From: Polyporus tsugae
Lineage: Eukaryota; Basidiomycota; Agaricomycetes; Polyporales; Polyporaceae
Assembly: GCA_024305745.1 (NCBI GenBank)
Contig: JAHRBS010000003.1
Span: forward strand, 1 to 64,000
Length of the DNA: 64,000 nt
Reading direction: 5' to 3'
The notes beneath the pieces are model-generated. The model worked only from the letters and a program-made list of their open reading frames with translations, had not been told where the DNA came from and searched no databases. Of this stretch, positions 43,371 to 55,190 are shown in pieces. Position numbers and translations under genes: made by a program. Position 1 is the first letter of the stretch. Each line of letters opens with the position of its first letter.

Positions 43371-44337
43371 ATGGACCCCGGGTGATCCAGCCAATTTGAT
43401 CCCCAGGCTCATCGCAAGTGGAGTGGGGTGCATTTCGCAAATTATACAACGTCGCTCCAACCATAGGCACAACCTCAGGTCAAACCCACTCCATTTCAAC
43501 CCTGGGTTAAACCTCACCGGGTGCTTGAACTTATTGATATCATGAATAATCATGATGGTCGCGGTCGAGGACACGGACATTGAAGTTTTCCAGGTGCTCG
43601 CAACCATCAGCGACCGCTCCTTGTCTTCCTTCCCCCATCTCTTCCACTCATCTTCCTTTCCCCTCCCCCGGTAAGTGCCCCTCCCTTCGTCCTTGGACTC
43701 TCTGGCCGGTGCACTTGACCAGAAACTCCAAGCGCTCTGCATAGAGGGTCGACATAGATGGTAACCAGCTCGCTTTCGAGCTTGTTATCTGCCACATCAC
43801 CTTCGTGGAACTGCGCTTTAAGCTTCTGGTCCTGTTGTATTTCCGAGCTATGTAGCGCATTTGAGGCCAGAATCAGAGGCACCTTGAGACATGCAACGAG
43901 TATCCCAGCTCATCATGTGTTCCAAGTGACCAAGTCCCCATGCCACGCATCCCGAATTGTTTCGATGGCGCTGGCGCGTTACGGGAAGCATCAACATGGC
44001 CTTGTCAGTCAAGTAGCTTTTTCCTATATTAATATTCCTATACTACTACACCATACTAGTAGATAGCTCTTGTCAATATATTTCTTTTTTACTGGACACC
44101 TACGAGAGAGAGCGTGAAAAAATCAGCGGTAGGAACCGGAAATGGATGGTGGGCGAGCCAACCCTCCTGATGCGCCCTTGGCACGTGACGTAGCCGAGTT
44201 GGTGCCAGGACTCAAATTGATTTGCCCCGAGAATCAGATTTCGCCGGGTTGTCCTGGGCTCCAATCTTGGAAAATGCACCAGGGCTATTATCTATCAACT
44301 CCTGGGTTATCCGCCCGTGGGTGAACCCTGGGTCCAT
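43371..44337. mobile_element. Candidate non-autonomous element with short terminal inverted repeats
   Basis: ATGGACCCCGGGT at 43371-43383 is the near reverse complement of ACCCTGGGTCCAT at 44325-44337. Further inward, both ends share inverted similarity around CAAATT and AATGCACC blocks. The interior has no transposase-like frame. No obvious target-site duplication flanks it. The call is weak. Confidence 0.22.
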
Positions 44338-45273
44338 AGCGTTGCCTGCCCGTGTACTCAACTCCCCGAAACGGCGTCTGTGAAACGGCGTACTAGGCGA
44401 CCAATTATGACCTCGTTGAGCTCTTCCTCCCACCCAAAGAAGCGTGATAGGTCTCAGTCAGGGTCCATTGTCGTGTCGCAGGGGAGGAGGATGAATCTGA
44501 AGGAGCAGAGGATGTGCTGAGTGCTCTGCATGTAAAGTGGGGGGGGGGTCAAGTTGCAATTGAGCGTTAACGTTCACTGCCGCGGCATCACTAAGTTCGG
44601 CAACGGCCGACTCGGATCATACCGCTGCTGGCAGTGGCACTTGCAACTCAGCTGGGTCACCAAGTAGCTCGTCAGTGGCAGAGGCCGGGTCGTCCCCATT
44701 TTTCATACCGGACCAATCGTAGGTGCCCCTGGAGGACGCACAAGGCTCCGCGGCGCTCCGGATGGCATTCGAGCACAAGTTGCTGGGTGCAACATATGAG
44801 TCCGAGCATTCACGCACAAATTCGAAGAATTCGGAGGAACCCCGGACCGACGGCCGATGTTAGTACTAGATGAGTCCCACAAGCGAAGAGTAACTAGTAA
44901 GAGAGCGCATTCGGCACACGGCGAGGAAAGCTTGACTCTCAGATGAGGGTCCCTCAACAATCCTCACGCGGAGCGAGGATGATAATGCAGTGTGGTCCGA
45001 GACACGTCGTACACTTCTGATGCGTAACCTGCACAAAAGAAATGAGACGAGACGATGTCTCCGCTACTACTACAACTAATACGCCTGCGTGCTCGCCGCC
45101 GTGCCAAACGTTCCTCTTGGAAGAGACTCGGCGTTGAAGCCTCCCTCCACACGGGACCGCGCTCAAGCCTGGACGTTCTGCCTGTTCGATGAAACGCCAT
45201 GGCACGGCGCCAGAAAGTCAGTAACGAGTCGAGAGCCGACGGAAGCAAGAAAAAAAAAAAAGATGCGGCGTAC
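44338..45273. other. Intergenic, no gene seen apart from a possible last CAP exon
   Basis: A poly-G run near 44540. A final exon of the CAP gene could lie near 45020-44954 (acceptor TTTTGTGCAG), but its frame relative to exon 4 is not convincing. Confidence 0.4.
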
Positions 45274-46028
45274 GGGAACTGGCCGATGACGTTGCCCGCT
45301 GGGAAGTACTCGCACGAGTAGTACTTGGCGTTCTGCAACAATAAAATCCAAACAACTCGAGTCAGCAACTCGGCCAAACGTGCGGTCTCGGTATCCGAGA
45401 GGACTCACGCCGTACTGAGGGGGGAAGATGCCCGAGCACTCCTGGACGGCACAGCCGACCTGATCGGTGTTCTTCCACACGACCTGCGTGAAGTGCGACG
45501 GCACCGGGTCCTGCGCGTTGTACTGCGCTATTGTTCACCCAGGCGGTCAGCACATGCACATGCACCGCGATCGACTCCGAGCCGAACGCTCGGTCAGCCT
45601 CTTCGGTTACGGGCGGACAAACACTCACGGGCTTCGTCGGTCCATGACTTGACCGCAGGCGCAATGTCGTAGGCGCTGCCCGTGCCAGCAGCGAGGTTCT
45701 CTGCGAGTCCCCGACCCGGACGTCGAGCGTGACGTGTTACGTCAGTGCACATGTCTTGCGCTGATCGCAATCGTGGCGGGTTATACGACGTACCACCGTA
45801 GGGACCGAGGGACCCGCCCGAGTGCTGGAAGGCGCACCTGTCCACCCACGTCTGAGCGGCGTCGGCCAGGGTTTGGTTCCAAGCCAGGGCAGAGGCGCCG
45901 TGCTGCGCCCGCACGGTGTTGTGCGCAGCGAGGTACGCATTGATGTCGGCTTGGGAGGTGGCTTCGACGCCGACGAGGAGAGCGAGGAGAAGGGGAAGGG
46001 AGAACAAGCAGTTCGCAAGGCGAGACAT
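45274..46028 (-). CDS. Secreted CAP superfamily (PR-1-like) protein, 3' end unresolved
   Basis: Exons 46028-45794, 45700-45629, 45527-45409 and 45332-45274 join in frame. A signal peptide (LFSLPLLLALLVGVEA) is followed by the CAP domain: YLAAHNTVRAQHG, WVDRCAFQHSGGSLGPYGEN, SWTDEA, HFTQVVWKNTDQVGCAVQEC and YYSCEYFPAGNVIGQFP, which are the CAP1/CAP2 signatures with their conserved His and Glu. CAP proteins of fungi (for example the yeast Pry family) bind sterols or lipids and are exported; this is family knowledge. After GQFP the frame enters a long A/T tract (a run of T on the - strand near 45250). The protein normally ends a few residues later, so the exact terminus is uncertain. Confidence 0.85.
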
Positions 46029-47891
46029 GGTGGTCAAGTCGAATTGATGTGCGCTGCACAAGTAAAATGGTATGGAGAGAAAGTGGAAGGAAGGAAGTAG
46101 GCGTTATACGAGGGGCACGGAGGAAGGGCCTTATGTAGAGCTGTGGCTGGCAAAGCGGCGCTGTGAGCCGCATGGTGCGATTCGAAATATGAGTGCGACG
46201 CTCACCTCAGGGATCTGTGCGTCAGTTCCGAGTCCCGGGGTGCGCTCTAGATGTCGGACAATGTACAGACCGGGCATAGGTTCCGCGTTGACCACACGCT
46301 CTTGCCTCCAGGGGTTTGGGCGGGCTGAACAAAGTCACTGGAAAGCAGGGGGGAGGAGACATCGATCGAGGCTGCGGAGGCAAGAACGGCGGCGCACCGG
46401 AGCAGGTCTTGTGTTTCGCTTCGAGTCAAACTTGTTTGAGTGCCGAGAGAACATAGACCATGACCGCAACGGAGATATTGATGTTCATCGGGCCACGGCG
46501 GTGAAGCGCTAGGTGTAGCGCACAGTCGCCGCGCGATGCGGTGCGGCTCGTGCTGGGATCATATATTCGAGCACCCTCTGGTCGAGTCGCGGCCGGTGTG
46601 ACTATTGTTCATCGTCCTCGTTGCCTGCGGCTCCACGTTTTGGAGCGAGGGAGCAATACCACGCCGCATACATCAATCATCATTTGCATATCAAACTGCA
46701 GTAAGCGTCCGCGCGCCGAGCGTGTGCTCATATTTGCGGTTCCGTAGGCCAGCGTCTGGCGGCCGCCTGCCCTTTGAGACTGGGCGAATGGTAGCTGGGC
46801 AATGCCCCGACTCCTACCGGATGTTGCGACATGAAGCCTAGCAAGGTATCCTGACACAATATAGAGTCGATGAAAGTGAAATGAGGACCAAGCCTTGGTG
46901 ACTCCTCGGGGAGTATGTAAATGACTGTAGGTTATGTCGGAACCTGTTGTCAATGTCGGGGGTTGCGACTGGCGAAGCTGCCAGCCAGACGACGAATGGT
47001 CAAATCGCTGTGTGACTCGATGATGACAATCTACGCACCTTGAAAAGATGAAGTGAGAGGTTTCTGGAGCGATTGAGGAAGTGGTAGGTGGGTACCAGTG
47101 GCAGAGATCCTTGTGCGTCACGGTCGAGCGGCCCGGAGAAAGCGTCTAAAGCATAGCCGCCCCATTGACCACTACCGTCGCCGTGACCCATCGTCCAGCG
47201 AGGTTACTGACTCAGCTCAGAACGTGCTCATTCCAGCCTCGAATACAAGGGCCCGAAGGGCTACGTGGGACAGTGCGCATGGCTTTCGTAGCTCTTGGCG
47301 TCCCTTGAAGGCACTTTTTGATTCCGCTCTGGGCTAGAAGGGGTCAGCTTCTGATCCAGAGACATCCAGAGAAACTTTGAACGACTTTGAACGTCCGGAC
47401 TAGGCCTCTTGTCAAGTCAGGCACTCAGTAGAACCGAACATAATTCATACACCAGTAAGTACGAGTCGCTGACACATCCATATCTGTCCGTTGAGCTGTG
47501 TTCAGTGTTTAGGTCCGAAAGAGTTGTACCCCCCATCCAATGGCGTACTTCCACATTCGTCCTTCAATTACTCGTCGACGTCACCCGGTATCCCCTGGTA
47601 CATACATAGCAATACAGTCTCTCTCGCAGCGGAGATAACGCTCCGGCCAAGCAACGATGCAACCAAGTTCACGTACTGGACACCTCTTTGAGTAGCATCC
47701 TGACTCGACACGTCTGAGTAGGTTTTGAAGCGTGCTCCAGATCGCATATTCACCACTCTCCTCAAATTGGCATGTGCCCCTGGAGCCTCCCAAGGATACG
47801 ACCCTATTTATGCGCCCCGAAGTCACTGCTTGCCTCGTACCCAGTATCTCGCACAACACCACTCCTGCCCTCGAGTCGACGATCGAAGGCG
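46029..47891. other. Intergenic, no gene seen
   Basis: About 1.9 kb with no supported coding frame, RNA gene or repeat. It contains the upstream regions of the CAP gene (-) and the first P450 (+), which are divergent. Confidence 0.5.
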
Positions 47892-50103
47892 ATGGAAGAC
47901 ATCAATCTGGTGACATTTACGTGCGTCTCTGCATTGGTTGCTCTCTACGCCGTGCGATGGTACACCAATCCTGTACGTGCGCCGTACTCTTGCCCGCGAT
48001 CCGTCTCGCACGCTGAGCTTCCGACTCGGTGTGACACTGCAGCTACACGCGATCCCCACAGTTGGCGGCTCCGCCCTTCCAGGTCTGTCTTACCTTACCG
48101 CGTGGCGCACTCAGCGCAACAGCAGGGCGATACTCGAGGAAGGCTACAGGAAGGCACGGCCTTCTTCTCTCATCGCATTCTGCTGCTGCTCACGTCGTCG
48201 ATGCCCCGCTGCAGTATCCCACATCGATGTTCAAGGTCGCCTTGTTCGATCGATGGCTCGTTATCGTTTCCGGGCCTAAGATGGTCGAGGAGATCAGGAA
48301 GCATCCGGATGAGGAACTGTCGTTGATGTATGGAAACGGAGAGGTGCGCGTCTTGCCACGCACCATGAAGGTGGAACTTAACCTGTACGTATACGCCGGT
48401 ATTGCAGAACATGCAGATCGAGTATACCCTTCACCCTCAACTCTTGTCGGACAGGTACCATGTACATGCGTTGAAGGAGAAGCTCACGCGAAAGCTTCCG
48501 ACCATCCTTCCGGATATTCTGGACGAGGTCGCCACCGCCATCGAAGAGCACATTGTCACCGAACCGAACGGTAAGGTAGCACGCTGCTTACTAGTGATAA
48601 TAATCCTGACACGATGCCGCTGTAGAATGGACTGGCGTTGAGGCTTTGTCACTCATGCGTAAAATCGTCGCTCGGGCCACCAGCCGGGCGTTCGTCGGAC
48701 TGCCATTGTGTGCGCACCTTCCCCATATCTGTGAACCTAACCCCGGGTTTATCAGCCTCGGCGTGTAGGTCGCAATGAAGAATACCTTTCTCAAGCCGTC
48801 GGTTTCGCATTTTCCGTGGCGAATAACGCCGCAGCTCTTCGCCGTGTCCCCGATTTCATCAAACTGTGAGTGCCGAACGTCACTGAGGTCCAACCTTTCT
48901 TACGAGGAAGCGTGCAGTGTCATTGCGCCATTCATTGTCAAAACGAAGTACGGTACCAGCCATGTCGCAATCCATCTTCGACCCATAGTCGAGGAGCGTA
49001 TGAAAGCGTTGGCAGAATTGGGTGATGGAGAGAAAGAAACCTTGAAGCCGGTGGGTACTACCTGACATGGAGGGTAACGTTCAGAGATTAATGGTCAACA
49101 GAACGACATGCTACAGTTCCTTTTGGACAGTGGGATACCGAAAGGGGAAAGCCTCTTCGTTATCGCTCAACGACTCTTGATGCTCAACCTCGGGGCGTTC
49201 CATACCTCTTCGATTGTGAGTGCTGTCATATTGCCGACGCTTGTTCCACAGCGATACTCTTGAGGAAATCATTTCAGACCGCCACCCACGTGCTCTATCA
49301 TGTCGCGGAGAAGCCTGATATCCTTCAGTCCCTCCGGGATGAGATCCAGTCGAGTGTCTCGGCGGACGGCTGGACGTCGACCGCATTCAGGAACATGTGG
49401 AAGCTCGACAGCATCCTCAAAGAAACCCTCCGCGACCATGGCGTCACGCTCCGTAGGCACACTGTTCAAATTTTTTTTTTTTCATTTCGCGCACATCGCT
49501 GACCATGCCTGCAACCAAAACGTACCAGTGACACTGTCACGGAAAGCCATGAAGGACATCACGCTCCACGACGGGACACGGATCCCGAAGGGCATCCTGC
49601 TGCACGCAGCCGCACATCCGCAGCATCACGACGACGCCTACCTCAAGGACGCAACCACGTTCGACCCCTTCCGCCACGCCCGCATGCGGAGCGTCGAGGG
49701 CGAAAGCGTGAAGCACCAGTCCACCAACACCTCCCCGGAGTACATCGCCTTCGGCCACGGCAAACATGCAGGCTGGTGCGTATTATCATCATCATCATCA
49801 TGTACTACATACTATCTCCGTCCGAGTCGCTTCACGGAGACCCCCCCCCCCCCGCCCCGGCGGCGTCGCGGCCAGACTCCAGGCGATCGATGCTGACGGC
49901 GGTGCACCCTCGGCCTCAGCCCTGGAAGGCATTTCGCTGCGGGCGAGTTGAAGGCGATTCTGGCGCACATCATCGTCAACTACGACCTGAAGCTCGATCA
50001 TGGCGGCGACGGTTCGCGCCCCCCGAACCTCGACGTTGCGATGGCCATCCTGCCCGCGCCGCACGCCCGCGTCCTTTTCAAGAAACGTGAAAGATCCGTC
50101 TGA
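47892..50103 (+). CDS. Cytochrome P450 monooxygenase with altered heme loop
   Basis: A multi-exon gene starting at 47892 with an N-terminal membrane anchor (FTCVSALVALYAVRWYTNP), LHAIPTVGGSALPGLSYL (proline-rich hinge region), TATHVLYHVAEKPDILQ (I/J region), ETLRDHG (ExxR of helix K), FDPFRHARMRS (PERF-like region) and FGHGKHAGCPGRHFAAGELK at the heme loop. The usual FxxGxHxCxG motif is here lengthened by one Gly before the Cys ligand, which may impair heme binding. The intron at the Cys codon is long and contains TCA repeats and a poly-C run. The exon ending GYRK is joined to YPTSMFK across a GC-AG intron. It is a close paralog of the gene at 52650-54746 and convergent with it. The substrate is unknown. 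Confidence 0.82.
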
Positions 50104-50655
50104 GTCAGCATGGGTGGGTCGATCGAACCACTGGCAGAGTGGGCCAGTGAACATATGTATGGTGATCCAGTGAGGCAGAGCCAGGGCAGAGCTATGTGGG
50201 GTTCCAGAAACTCGTAGAACTTGAATGTTCGGCAAAGTGTATACTGCTGTAGATTCAGTGCAGAAGCGGCGCCGTTCACCCAGCCACCACCGACGGTTGC
50301 GGTGCCCCACCATTGAATGAGCAGGAATGGACAACTGACGTGGAAGAATCGCCGACAGGTCACTGGATCCCGCAGCGGAGCGGAGCGAACGGACAGCAAC
50401 GTACTATAGCAGCAGCAGCTGGTGAGACACGTCGTGCATACTATCTGATGCGTATGTGGCGTGTACAAAAGAAATGTAACGAGAGAGGATGTCTCGGCTG
50501 GCTACCACAACTGGGTAAGTACTCGTCGCGACCTCTCCTCTGAATCCTCGGCGTGACAATCGTCGTGCCCGGGGGTCCTTTGGTATGTGTCCGTGGTGGC
50601 GGTGGTGCTCAGACCTTGACGACGACGTTTTTCTCTGTTGGACGAGAGGGTAAAC
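50104..50655. other. Between P450 and truncated kinase, no gene seen
   Basis: The expected continuation of the kinase domain is absent here. The frames are short and not protein-like. Confidence 0.5.
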
Positions 50656-51555
50656 CTCGTTGTAGAATCCACCCTTCAGTTGACAGATATCCCGATGCCG
50701 CAGCCGCTTCAGCACCTTGACCTCCCGCTCAAGGTGCTTCGCCGCCGACTCCATCGTCTCGAGCCGGCGCGACGGCCGGCCGAGAAACTGCTGGACTCTC
50801 TCCCCCGGGAACGACTTGATCGCGTACCACTTCCTCTCCTCCAGATGGAACGCCTTCACTGCGGCCGCGAACGGACCGCTGCCGAGCCCGTGGTCGAAGT
50901 CGTAGAACTGGTGTATACTGTCTGTCAGGCTCTCCTTTTGCGGCTCTACAGTGTCGGAATATGAAGCCTAGAAAGTCGAAGGCCAGGCGCATGAGAATCG
51001 AGACGCGGGATGGTCCAGGAGGGACGTGACGGTAGTCCTCTTTGGGGTCATCGTGGTCTTTGGGAGGCGCGAAGCTGATCATGATGTTCCGGTCGCGCAA
51101 TATCTTACACTGGCGATTCCTGACTTGCTGACCGTTCACCTATGAGCAGGTGGGTGAGCAATTCGACTCTACGGAAAACGTGGAAAGTGTGCTCACGAAA
51201 GTGCCGTTCGAGGACCCCAGATCCGTCACTATGATGGCGGACGAAGTCGCCTCTTCGCCGTCCCATTCTACCGTATAATGTGTGTGACCTGGCAAAGATC
51301 TGTAAGGGATGACGGTACGAAGAGGTCGAAGTGCGAAAGGAACTCACTCATCTTCAAGCACTTCGAGAACGAGATGTCGTATACGTCTTCTGAGTCTTGA
51401 GGAGGTCTACACGGGATGTGTGGATTGCCGGAGTTGTAGGGGATCAGAGAGCCCCATATCTCTGCGTTCACTATGCTCCGGTCCTGTGAAGCGTCCTGGG
51501 TGGGCTGCGTGGAATGTTGGGTGGACTGGGTGAGTCGGTGTTCCTCAACGGCCAT
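50656..51555 (-). pseudogene. Truncated FHA-domain protein kinase (Rad53/Chk2-like N-terminal part)
   Basis: Starts with MAVEEHRLTQSTQHSTQPTQ, an SQ/TQ-like stretch, then an FHA domain (HTHYTVEWDGEEATSSAIIV, TDLGSSNGTFVNGQQV, RDRNIMISF). After IHQFYDFDHGLGSGPFAAAV (glycine-rich loop) the kinase N-lobe continues as KWYAIKSF (the VAIK Lys), a helix with EREVKVLKRLRHRDICQLKG and GGFYNE. There the kinase stops: HRD, DFG and the whole C-lobe are missing, and the following DNA belongs to other features. It cannot be an active kinase. An intact Chk2-type kinase presumably exists elsewhere in the genome. Confidence 0.78.
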
Positions 51556-52140
51556 CGTGTCCTTGGTTGAGCGAGACGTATGTCAGATAACAAGGGAGAG
51601 ACGGAGAGGCGGATGGGGTTTGCAACAGGGCGTTTGGAAACTGCCAAACCTAGGATGCGGGGTAGGTGCGGAGCTGACTACTCAATCGAGAGGGTTGGCG
51701 GGGATCCGCGACGAGTGCGAGCGTTAGAGGGCGTTCGGCGGGGAAGAGAATAGAATCGAGTCAGGAGGAGGATGGTCCGTCTGCGTGAAGGATTGAGTAT
51801 GCTCATCCATTCACAGATGCGAGCCCCCAGTGGACCCACAAATCCGAGGATGGGGAACGACTGAGAGGACTCTGCTGTCGGGGCCAGAGATGTGTTCTCT
51901 CCGCCACCGCTTAAGGGCGTAGTACGTCGGAGCTCAATGGCACAATTCACACGCAGCACCTCTTTAAATTTCTCAAACTCCTCGAACAGGCATTTTTTCC
52001 TCCACCGAGCGTTCATGGCCGTTTCGCTCGACTCCTCCTCGTCCGTCCGACTCTCAGATATCTGCGCTATTTTGTGGTTTACACATCAACTTATGCGGAT
52101 ATGATCAATCCTCCTTTCTGACATTGAGCCCCTTCTTCAG
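51556..52140. other. Intergenic, no gene seen
   Basis: Upstream region of the truncated kinase. No recognisable coding sequence. Confidence 0.5.
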
Positions 52141-52417
52141 AATGACAACGAATACCGCTCAGACCCGCATCGCGATCATCGGTGGTGGTACAGGCGACAG
52201 CTATCGGTTCTGGGACAGCCAGAAGCTCGTCGTCGCCTTCGACGGAGGCCTCAGCCAGGACCCGCGCGACCTCCGCCCCGATATCGACCGCTCCATGCTC
52301 CGCAAGATCATGCTGGACGCGGTTACAGAACGCGAGAAGCGGCCGATGCGACACTCGCGGAGGAGGCATCCATTCTCGTTGCGGTCGGACTCGAACCTTG
52401 AACACTGGAGACGATGA
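52141..52417 (+). pseudogene. FAD monooxygenase relic with internal deletion
   Basis: TRIAIIGGGTGD is the start of a flavin Rossmann motif. After a few residues it jumps to DSYRFWDSQKLVVAFDGG and then LRPDIDRSMLRKIMLDAV, which in group-A FAD monooxygenases lie about 80-100 residues further on. The intervening part and everything C-terminal are missing. Confidence 0.45.
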
Positions 52418-52649
52418 GTCGGAGGTTGTTGTGTATAGTCGACGGTGACGTTCTCCGAGTCCTTGCAATTGTTCACTTCGCGGAGAGTTACTAATGCCTC
52501 GGAGGCCATGCATTTCTCTACGCATAGTACTCGGAACATCGCGAGCCTCGCTAACAATCACCGTCACGGTCATGATTCAACCTGCATCATCTAGGCCGCT
52601 ATACCAAGTTGAATTCGAGCCATCATCCCCAACTTATCCAATCGGACGG

Positions 52650-54746
52650 TCACGTAGAGCCTTCAACCTCGCGCTTCTTGAAAAGGATGCGACCACCCAG
52701 CGCGGGTAGCACGACGCCAGCGAAGTAACGGTTCGCGGGTCGCGAGCCGTCCCCGCCGAGCTTCAAGTCGTAGTTGACGATGATGTGCGCGAGAACGCCC
52801 TTCAACACATTTGCGGCAAAATGCCTCCCTGGGCTAGAGAATGATGGGTGTCAGGCCCGCCGTGTCCTGTGAAGCACTGGAGCGGACGCACCACGCGTGT
52901 TGACCGTGGCCGAAGGGGATGTACTCCTTGGAGGTGGTTGAAGGCTGGTGCTTCAAGCTCTCGCCCTCGACGCTCCGCATGCGGGCATAGCGGAACGGGT
53001 CGAACGTATCCGCGTTCTCGAGATAGCTGTCGTCGCGATGCAACGGGTATGCCGCTGCATGCACCAGGGTCCCCTTCGGGACCTGCGTGCCGTCGCTGAG
53101 CACGATGTCCTTCGTGGCCTTCCGTAACACTGAAACTATATACCACCGTCACGGTCAGTGAGGTGCATGGAAGAAAGTATGTATGCATGTTGTTACCGAG
53201 CGCGATGCCGTGATAGCGGAGGGTTTCCCTAAGGATGCTATCGAGCTTCCACATGTTCCCCATTGCCGTGTTTGTCCAGCCGTAGACCGAGGTATTCGCT
53301 TCTATCTCTTCCCGGAGGGGCTGCACGAGATCGGGGTTCTCTGCGAGATGATATAGGACATGAGTGGCGGTCTGAAATGCATTTCGTAGGTTCAGTGCCA
53401 CCAAACACACGTAGATACGACGGCAAGCCTCACGTGGGATGGGCTACCAGTAGCCACGAGGTTGACTATCAAGAGTCTGTGAGCGATGACATATAATGTT
53501 TCTCCCTTCGGTATCGCCTTGTCCAAAAGGAACTGCAGCACATCATTCTGTGGATTACCGGTTAGTCTCGAACTTTGCCACTCCATGTCATCGGTGACCC
53601 ACCGGCTTGTCATTCCATCCTTCACCAAAATCGGCCAAGGCTTTCATTCGCTCCTCAATCATGGGGCGAAGAAGGCCAACAGCGCGGCTGGTATCGTGCT
53701 TGATTTCGTTGATGAATGGTGCGACGGCACTGCACGCCTGTGAGTGAGGATCCCACCATAGTTAGGTCCTGTACTCACCGCCTGATAAAATCAGGGACGA
53801 GGCCAAGTATCGCACCCCACTTCCTATGATGCACTTCGAAATCAATTGCCAGCCGGATGTACGTTTCATTGCGACCTATCCATCGAGATCAGCAAATGGG
53901 GGAATCTTTAGACACGCAATACGAACGCACACAAAGGGAGGCCGACGAACGCTCGGTTGTTAGCTTGGACAATGATGTTTTGCATGGCTGGGATGACCTC
54001 TACGCTCGTCCACCCTAGCGTAGTAACGTACAAGAAGAGAACATCAGCATCGACATCAATAAGGAGAACATCATGAGTCCTACCGTTCCCTTCGGTCGTG
54101 ATGAGGCCTCCGACAGCCACTGGGATCTCATCCATAACGTCCGGGAGGATTTGCTGAAGCGTTCGGCCCGTCAATTTCTCCCTTACAACGCGTACGTGGT
54201 ACAGGTCCGATAGCACCTGGGGGTCTCGGAGGTAACGGGCTTGAACGACCTGCAAGGCGATTGTACCACTCCTAAATGGTAGCTTTAATCCCGGTGGCAA
54301 CACACACCTCTTCGAGCCCGAGCGAAGCAGAAAGTTCCTCCGGACGTTTCCTAAGCTCCTCGACCATGTTTCGCCCGGCGGCGATGACCACCCAAGAATC
54401 GAACATTGCGATCTTGAACACGGAGTCCGGATACTGTAGGAGGTTGGGCCGTAGCCCACGACATGAGCAGTCGCAGATTCCGGTAAGGGAGAAAAGACAT
54501 GCCTTCCTGTAACCGTCCTGGAGGATCTCCCTGAAGTTGTGCAGAGTGTGCCACGCAGTAAGGTAAGACAAACCCGGAAGGGAAGAGCCGCCGACGGTGG
54601 GGATAGAGTTGAGCTGTGACTGATGCTTAGCGGATCGAACGGTGGCGGGAATATTCCGCGCTCACAGGACTGGTGTACCACCTCACGGCGTAGATGACAA
54701 TAGATACCACCACGCAGGCCACTGCGACAAGCTGAGGATCGTCCAT
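52650..54746 (-). CDS. Cytochrome P450 monooxygenase
   Basis: Starts at 54746 (MDDPQLVAVACVVVSIVIYA, a membrane anchor). It continues with SIPTVGGSSLPGLSYL, then a GC-AG intron after GYRK (AAG/GCATGT), PDSVFKIAMFDSWVVIAAG, NDVLQFLLDKAIPKGE, TATHVLYHLAENPDLVQ, ETLRYHG (ExxR), FDPFRYARMRS and, across an intron inside the Cys codon, FGHGQHACPGRHFAANVLK, the intact heme-ligand motif. It ends RILFKKREVEGST at 52650. About ten exons. It resembles agaricomycete P450 clans with FGHGxHACPG and NYDLKL ends; the substrate is unknown. It is convergent with and paralogous to the gene at 47892-50103, which has an abnormal heme loop, so this copy is the better candidate for activity. Confidence 0.87.
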
Positions 54747-55190
54747 TCGAGGCAGGACGAACGGTGCGGAGAGATCAAGCGATAGTAGAGGCAGGCTCCG
54801 ACTGCAGGCTTAAATACGGTCGCGGCCATGGGAACCGGCGCATCGAAAGGGTAGCGAGCGCAATCGAATGACACCCCAAGGGCACCTGGATGCCTATAGA
54901 TGGATGGAGACGAGATAAGGCTTACGAGAGACAAGACCAGTCTGGTTTCTAGTTTGGTAGACGTGTGTTCATTCTGGGCGTTCAGCGCGACCAAGTGACA
55001 GTCCATGGGAGGTGTCTAGCTACGCTGCCTGGCTGAGTGGTAGGGAACGAGTCAGCTGCGTCGAACAATAGCGGGTAGCTTGAATGATGATGTACCCTAT
55101 TGGATGACGGTGTCCTATCACCTTCGTGAGCCTCTTCATCGAACCGATACCGACCTCTCCATCCACGTTCCCTGTACGACATCGACATCC
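54747..55190. other. Intergenic, no gene seen
   Basis: Upstream region of the second P450. No coding or repeat structure recognised. Confidence 0.5.
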
